Shown here: positions 1 to 4,700 of the stretch, piece after piece | Position numbering within the stretch: the first letter of the stretch is position 1 | Layout of the letters: every line of letters starts with the position of its first letter | DNA from: DASSKW01 sp035690065 | GTDB lineage: Bacteria > Pseudomonadota > Gammaproteobacteria > Natronospirales > REEB76 | Direction of reading: 5' to 3' | Assembly (NCBI GenBank): GCA_035690065.1 | Contig: DASSKW010000100.1 | Coordinates: 1-7,259, forward strand | Length of the DNA stretch: 7,259 nt | Notes under the pieces: model-generated | Databases searched by the model: none | Seen by the model: the letters and a program-made list of their open reading frames with translations, nothing else | Told to the model about the DNA's origin: nothing | Made by a program: the position numbers and the translations under genes

Positions 1-750
1 GGCCGAGCGCGGGACCCAATCGAACTGGATCGTGTGTAACGGTGAATTAACAGTCGTGTTGCCGGTGTAAGCAATGCTTAATGGCCAGTAATCGCCGGTG
101 GTCGTATCGTTGTTCTGATAGGTGATCGTGTAGTAATTGCCGTTGGTGTCGGTAACCTTGTCCAACGCCCAAACCCTGACCGTACTGGTGCCGGTGGCGA
201 GGATTTTGGAATCGGTGGTATTGCCGTATTCCCAGGTTTCCCCGTCCTTGGTTTGAACGGTAAAGCTTGCAGGTCCGTTAGTACCGCCGGCCGTGGTAAT
301 CCGCGAATAACTTCTTATTTCGGTGTCGTAAGTGCTGGAAGTACTGTTTGTTGAAATCAAAATCAGCCGTTGACCATCCAGACAGTAATCGTCGCTGGCC
401 GTCAGCGTGACGGCTTCAGTCGAGCCATCGTCGTGGATGGTTTTGTTGCATCGTGTGATAGCCGAGAGCCCGGACAGGGTCCAGCCATAGCCCGCCGCGC
501 CACTGCCGGACTGGCTGTTATAAACCAGTGCAATCGAAGGGGTGAGCCCGCCACTGCCACGGGGCAACGCGATCGGGATGCTGTACGTAGCCGCGCCGGT
601 CGCACTGACGCCGAAACTTCCCGGCAGACTGCCGACGACGGTCGCGCCCTGGGCGCCCATTGCCGGGACCAGGCTTGCAAGCGTAAGGATAAAGGTAGCA
701 ACAAAAAGACTAACTCGGCGCACCGCACCGATCCCTGGATATTGGCTCAT
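1..750 (-). CDS. SpvB/TcaC N-terminal domain protein, RHS-related, secreted (5' part only)
   Basis: The frame is open from an ATG at 750-748 to the left edge, giving 250 codons with no stop, so the C-terminal part lies outside the window. Residues 1-34 form a Sec signal peptide: a short N-region with Arg11-Arg12, a hydrophobic core at about 13-29, and a small-residue cleavage zone near Ala30-Ala36. Residues 40-100 are a near-textbook SpvB N-terminal module: the GSLPGSFGVS start, then ATYSIPIALPRGSGGLTPS, YNSQSGSG, GYGWTLSGLSAITRC and, at 120-129, DDYCLDGQRL. Cys101 and Cys123 occupy places often seen as Cys in this family and could pair. The rest (about 135-250) is Thr/Ser/Asn-rich beta-strand sequence. 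Proteins with this module (Salmonella SpvB, insecticidal TcaC/TcdB, many RHS/YD-repeat giants) usually continue with FG-GAP or VCBS and RHS repeats, forming a shell around a C-terminal toxin. Whether that holds here cannot be seen. The start is supported by a strong Shine-Dalgarno. The codons ATA, AGA and TTA occur, suggesting somewhat AT-richer coding than the giant gene to the right. Confidence 0.93.
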   Translation of the reverse strand, partial: MSQYPGIGAVRRVSLFVATFILTLASLVPAMGAQGATVVGSLPGSFGVSATGAATYSIPIALPRGSGGLTPSIALVYNSQSGSGAAGYGWTLSGLSAITRCNKTIHDDGSTEAVTLTASDDYCLDGQRLILISTNSTSSTYDTEIRSYSRITTAGGTNGPASFTVQTKDGETWEYGNTTDSKILATGTSTVRVWALDKVTDTNGNYYTITYQNNDTTTGDYWPLSIAYTGNTTVNSPLHTIQFDWVPRSA

Positions 751-753
751 GAT

Positions 754-759
754 CCCCTC
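754..759 (-). promoter_or_regulatory. Ribosome binding site of the SpvB-type gene
   Basis: On the minus strand the sequence GAGGGG lies immediately before ATC-ATG. The GAGG core sits about 5 bases from the ATG at 750. This purine run decides the start codon: the encoded N-terminus is then a good signal peptide, and no other start with comparable spacing is seen. Confidence 0.7.
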
Positions 760-816
760 TTACGTCGTCAGATGTCCTTGTGACTACCGAGTGCTAAACT
801 TCCTGTGTCGGACTGA

Positions 817-844
817 AGAATAGCTCAAAAGAACAATAATGCAA
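817..844 (-). promoter_or_regulatory. Possible sigma70-type promoter for the SpvB-type gene
   Basis: On the minus strand TTGCAT (844-839) is followed after 16 bases by TATTCT (822-817). This matches the -35 consensus at 3 of 6 positions and the -10 at 4 of 6. It would start transcription roughly 55-65 bases upstream of the ATG at 750. The element is weak by sequence and chosen only because it is the best pair in the 129-base divergent gap. The same gap must also hold the plus-strand promoter of the GspC-like gene, where I see only an AT-rich AATAAT (835-840) without a convincing -35. Confidence 0.3.
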
Positions 845-879
845 GACTCGCTTTCTACACTGCCTTAATCGAGATACGA

Positions 880-1665
880 ATGGCTGCCCTCATCGCGAAT
901 CGATGGAATCGAAAACTGATCAGTTGGGGTACCGCGCTGATCGCGAGTCCTTCGCGTAACTGGCTAGACAGCCATTTGGGAAAAAGTTTCCATTTCGCTA
1001 TTCATCTATTTTTATTAAGCCTAATCGCCTTTGCAGGATGGGGGCTGGTGACATCATTGATACCGCATCGGGCGGATTCTCCCGATGGACACGAAGCCAT
1101 AGCGGCAACCAGAGCTGCCAAGGTCGGGGTCGAACAAATTATCGCCGCCCACCTGTTCGGCGAGACCGCGGCAACTAAACCCGTCCTGGCCACCGAAACG
1201 CCGCCGGCAGATATCAAGCTCGTCGGTATCCTCTACAGCAACGATAGTAAGGCTTCGCGCGCAATTTTGACGGTCGGCGGAAACGCCGTGATGGTACATG
1301 CTGGAGATACGCTTGCCGACGGTACGCAGGTAACCGGAATTGAAGCGACGCGCGTACTGCTGATGCGAGATGGAGCCACTTCTGCGTTGCTCCTGAGTTT
1401 TATCGGCGCCGTCTCCGGAAACGCATCCAATCCAGCCCTGCAGGAAGCAGATTTTCAGCCCGGACGGAGCGATGCGGTTAGTGCGGATGCCTCTTCCATA
1501 CAAAACCCGGCGACGGGAGCAGGATCAGTATTAAGGACGGTAGATGTTCCAACGTCCGCTTCCCCGCTTGAGCAGATGCGCTCCCTGCGCTCACAACTGG
1601 TTAGCGGGCGGCCGCAACGCTATCTCGATAAAAGCCAGCTGATAAGCAAACCTCCCAGTCGCTGA
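880..1665 (+). CDS. gspC: GspC-family type II secretion protein (T2SS_C), no PDZ domain
   Basis: A complete 261-residue inner-membrane protein with the GspC architecture. A basic cytoplasmic N-terminus (about 1-38) precedes a single transmembrane helix at about 39-61. A periplasmic linker follows, then the homology region (HR) domain at about 86-174. Recognisable HR elements are AAHLFGE (89-95), ADIKLVGILYS (110-120), ASRAILTVGG (125-134), VHAGDTLADGTQV (139-151) and the VLLMRDGAT strand (159-167). In the family the HR domain binds the N0 domain of the secretin GspD and links it to the inner-membrane platform. After the HR there is no PDZ domain, only a Ser/Ala-rich tail and a basic segment at about 230-261, as in PDZ-less members. 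No gspD or other T2SS gene is visible: the left neighbour is divergent and the right one convergent, so the gene stands alone in transcription. The start has only a weak GAGA (871-874) upstream, but no other in-frame start before the transmembrane helix is plausible. Whether it serves a main T2SS encoded elsewhere or a special system is unknown. Confidence 0.88.
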   Translation: MAALIANRWNRKLISWGTALIASPSRNWLDSHLGKSFHFAIHLFLLSLIAFAGWGLVTSLIPHRADSPDGHEAIAATRAAKVGVEQIIAAHLFGETAATKPVLATETPPADIKLVGILYSNDSKASRAILTVGGNAVMVHAGDTLADGTQVTGIEATRVLLMRDGATSALLLSFIGAVSGNASNPALQEADFQPGRSDAVSADASSIQNPATGAGSVLRTVDVPTSASPLEQMRSLRSQLVSGRPQRYLDKSQLISKPPSR

Positions 1666-1764
1666 ACTCAAGCTTTGCGCTTTGTCGCGCGAGAATGACC
1701 TGGGTGCAGTTTTTCCGGTGTGGCGGACAGACGCGACGCCGGTAGCGCGTCAAACGAACTCAAA
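1666..1764. other. Convergent intergenic gap with two imperfect hairpins
   Basis: This 99-base gap separates the 3' ends of the GspC-like gene and the giant minus-strand gene. Two stems are visible. One is at 1674-1693: 7 pairs including two G-T, with a 6-base loop. The other is at 1715-1742: 11 positions with one G-T pair and one G-G mismatch, and a 6-base loop. A run of five T (1710-1714) lies between them, but it is not directly behind a strong stem in either reading direction. Neither qualifies as a classical intrinsic terminator. Bidirectional termination here is plausible from position only. Confidence 0.3.
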
Positions 1765-4700
1765 TCAGAACCAGTTGCCTTCCGCCATCTCCCGCACCGT
1801 GTCCTGATCGAACTTGAAGCGGAAGCGGATGAACACGCCTTGCGCAGTGTAATGTGCAGCGGTGAAGTCCTGATCGTAGAAACCCTTGAAGTTGTAACCC
1901 ACGCTCAGCCACATATTCTTGTGGATATCCCAACCGGTCTCGATGCCGTAACTGTTGCTGTAAACACCCGAGCTATAGGTATGCAGACGGCTGCCGATCA
2001 GGCCGATGTCCCAGTGCGGAGTCAGGTCATACCGATATTCGCTGCCGATCAGGTCCGTGTACCCCTGATACGCGCCGCTGTCGAACACGAAACGCGCATA
2101 CTTGGAACCGTAATAGATGGACCACTGCGAGCGATCGCTGGCCTGGTAATTGGCCTGCAGGTTGTTGACCAGTTTCCAGGTACGCTGATCGATGCCGAAC
2201 GTGGCCGAGGTGCCTTGCGCGGCGGCGAGATCCGAAGGACTCTGCTGACTGGCTGCAACGCCTGTGCTTCCCTGTTGATCGAACGGCGATACGCTGAGCC
2301 CCTGCTGATTACCATAGACCATGTCGAGCTGTTCGAGCACGGCCCAGTTGCTGTTATCCGGACGATGTGCAAAACCGATGCGGCCATTGATGCTGGTCGA
2401 CGTTCCGGCGCCGGTAAAGCTGCTGTCGAACGCCTGCAGGCTGGCGGAGAACGCATTGCCGTTGGACAGATCCTTGTAGAAACCGCCAAACAAACCTTCG
2501 CGATTCTCGCTCGAAGAATGCAGAGTCTCAACGCGCGTGGTCCACGACCAGGTTTCCTTGCGGTACGTGCCACCCAGGAACATGGAATTGTAATCTTCGG
2601 TGGCAGTACCGACCACTGGAGTCGTGGCGGCATTGGTGACCGGCACCGCGGGCTGGCTCATGGACGAGACGCGGTTCAGTCCTGCACTCAAGGTCAGTTC
2701 CTTGGTCACGTTCCAACCCTGTGTCAAACCCATGGTGGAGAAAGTGCGCGGACCGTACTCGGTCATCTGCTGCGCCAATGAACTGCTCAGTTGAGCGTGT
2801 TCCCAGGGCGCACTGCGCACACCGAATTCCGTCATGCGCGTGTAAGCCTGATTGCTGCCGCCGGCGGTGAACTGCTGGTTCAGGAACAGCGTCGCTGAAT
2901 CGGTCAGTTTGTAATCCGCACCCACGGTGGTACTGGCCGGATACGCAGGATCGGCGCTGGCGCCGCCGCTGGTATTCTGACTGGTAGTGCCATGCAAGGT
3001 CACTTTGTTGTTCAGCACCCCGACGCTGCCGCCGACATAGACCTGGTTGGCACTGCCACTGCCGGTCGGTGCGGTCGAAGGTGTGCTGTCGGCGGTAGTG
3101 GGCGCCAGGTAATCGCTTTCCACATGACGCACGCCGGCAGTAACCGAATTGCCGTTGACCTGATACGACACGCCGGCATCGGCGACACTGTTCAGACCGG
3201 TAGTTTCCAATTCCTGTTCGCGATAGATCTGGCCCAGCAGCACCCAGTTCTTGGTCAGGTGGTAGCGCGCATCGCCACCCAGCTTGCGGCTGGCAGATTC
3301 ACTCAGACTCTGCTGCCCAAGTCCGAAGCCATCCCCTTCCTGACGGATATACAACTCGCTCTCGAGTTTCTCGCTCTGATTCTGCAAGCTCACCAGGTAA
3401 GCGGCACCCGAATTGTTGTTGTTGTCTGAAGTGCTGCCGGTGAACCCGTTGCCGATCAGGCTCGATGACGCACCCGCCGCACCCGTGGTGGTATGCGCGA
3501 CTTCCGCCTTGAGTACGGTGTTCTTGGTGAACTGCACTTTCAGGTCGGCGCCGGTCAGTTTGTTGGCACCGCTGTCCGACCCTTCATTGACGAATGTAGT
3601 GCCGATCTCGACCTTGCCATCCGCGAGTTTGACGGCTGCACGACCGCCCGCCGTGATGGACTGGTCACCGGGGCGGGTCACTTCGTACTGGGCGACGATA
3701 TAGACCGGATTGAAATTCTGATCATAATTCGGCACCGGCTGCTTGAAGAAGATGGTACCGCTGTAATAGTCGATGGTGTAATCGAGATATCGGCTCAACG
3801 GCTGTGAACTGATAACGTTCTCGCTGTGGTAGCGATCACGGGTCTCGATGGTGATGGTCTCTGAGTTCAGCAGTATCTGCTGATGCGAGAGATGATAAAG
3901 GCCTGAAGTCCCGTTACCCTGGATCTCGTCGTGCACATAGGACTGGGCATTGCGCGCAGCGAATGCCGTGTACGCGACGTGCTTGCCTTCGTATTCGCTC
4001 TTGATACCGTTGAACTGACGGTCGTAACGCGACAGCTCGGTGACATCCATGCTGGTATTGAAATCGCCGAACATCGCATAGAACTGGCCACGTTCGACTT
4101 TCACATACAGCTTGCTGGCACTGGAAGCGTCGTAGCCCTGTGCGGAGGCATCGCCATACAGCATGAAGTACTGATTCGGGTCCACACTCTGCTGCAGACC
4201 ATTCGTGCTCACACCAGCCGCCTTGGCCGAATCATAGGCGGCGGTGATCAGATACTCTCCCTTGACCATGCCCTTGGCGTAGAACGCCACGCGGCCATCC
4301 TGATAGATATCCTGATTCGGATCATCGCCCGATATTGTCTGGATGTGACCGCTGATGCCATTGAAAGCGGTGGTGCCATTGGCGATGCCGACCAGCACCC
4401 AATCGCGATTGCCAGGCTTCAACCAGACACTCAGCTTCTGTTGTGTATCGCTCTGTAACGGTAACTGGATCGCGACCTGCCCCGAGGTAGTAGTCGGTGC
4501 CAGTTCGATATACGCGAGACCGTCCTCACGCACCGTATATACCGGTTCGCGCGGCCCGATCGCCAGTAGCTGATTCTTCTGCAGGTCTTCCTGGCTCTGA
4601 TACGGTTCATAGGGTGCGGCTACTGTGTAACGGCCGATCATGCCGCGGCGAGCCGGATATCCCCAGCGATCGAACAGACGAATCGCAACCAGCGGACGGG

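Noticed and set aside
402..728. A 108-codon minus-strand frame with a hydrophobic N-terminus
   Set aside because: It is an out-of-frame reading of the SpvB-type gene. The hydrophobic start comes from the signal-peptide DNA read in another frame, and the rest is Arg/Pro/Ala-rich as in shadow frames.
370..823. Two overlapping plus-strand frames (370-783 and 542-823)
   Set aside because: Both are antisense to the SpvB-type coding sequence, which has unmistakable family motifs, a signal peptide and a Shine-Dalgarno.
1715..1742. Hairpin as an intrinsic terminator
   Set aside because: For the plus strand the T-run precedes rather than follows the stem, and for the minus strand the stem is followed by A, so neither direction has the required U-tract.
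1720..2781. A 353-codon plus-strand open frame opposite the giant gene
   Set aside because: It lies wholly antisense to the beta-barrel coding region, its translation resembles no family I know and lacks domain structure, while the minus frame has clear barrel and C-terminal Phe features.
3413..3424. Four TTG triplets as a possible phase-variable repeat
   Set aside because: They encode an Asn run in a loop of the barrel. The unit is three bases, so copy changes would not shift the frame, and four copies is too short to suggest phase variation.
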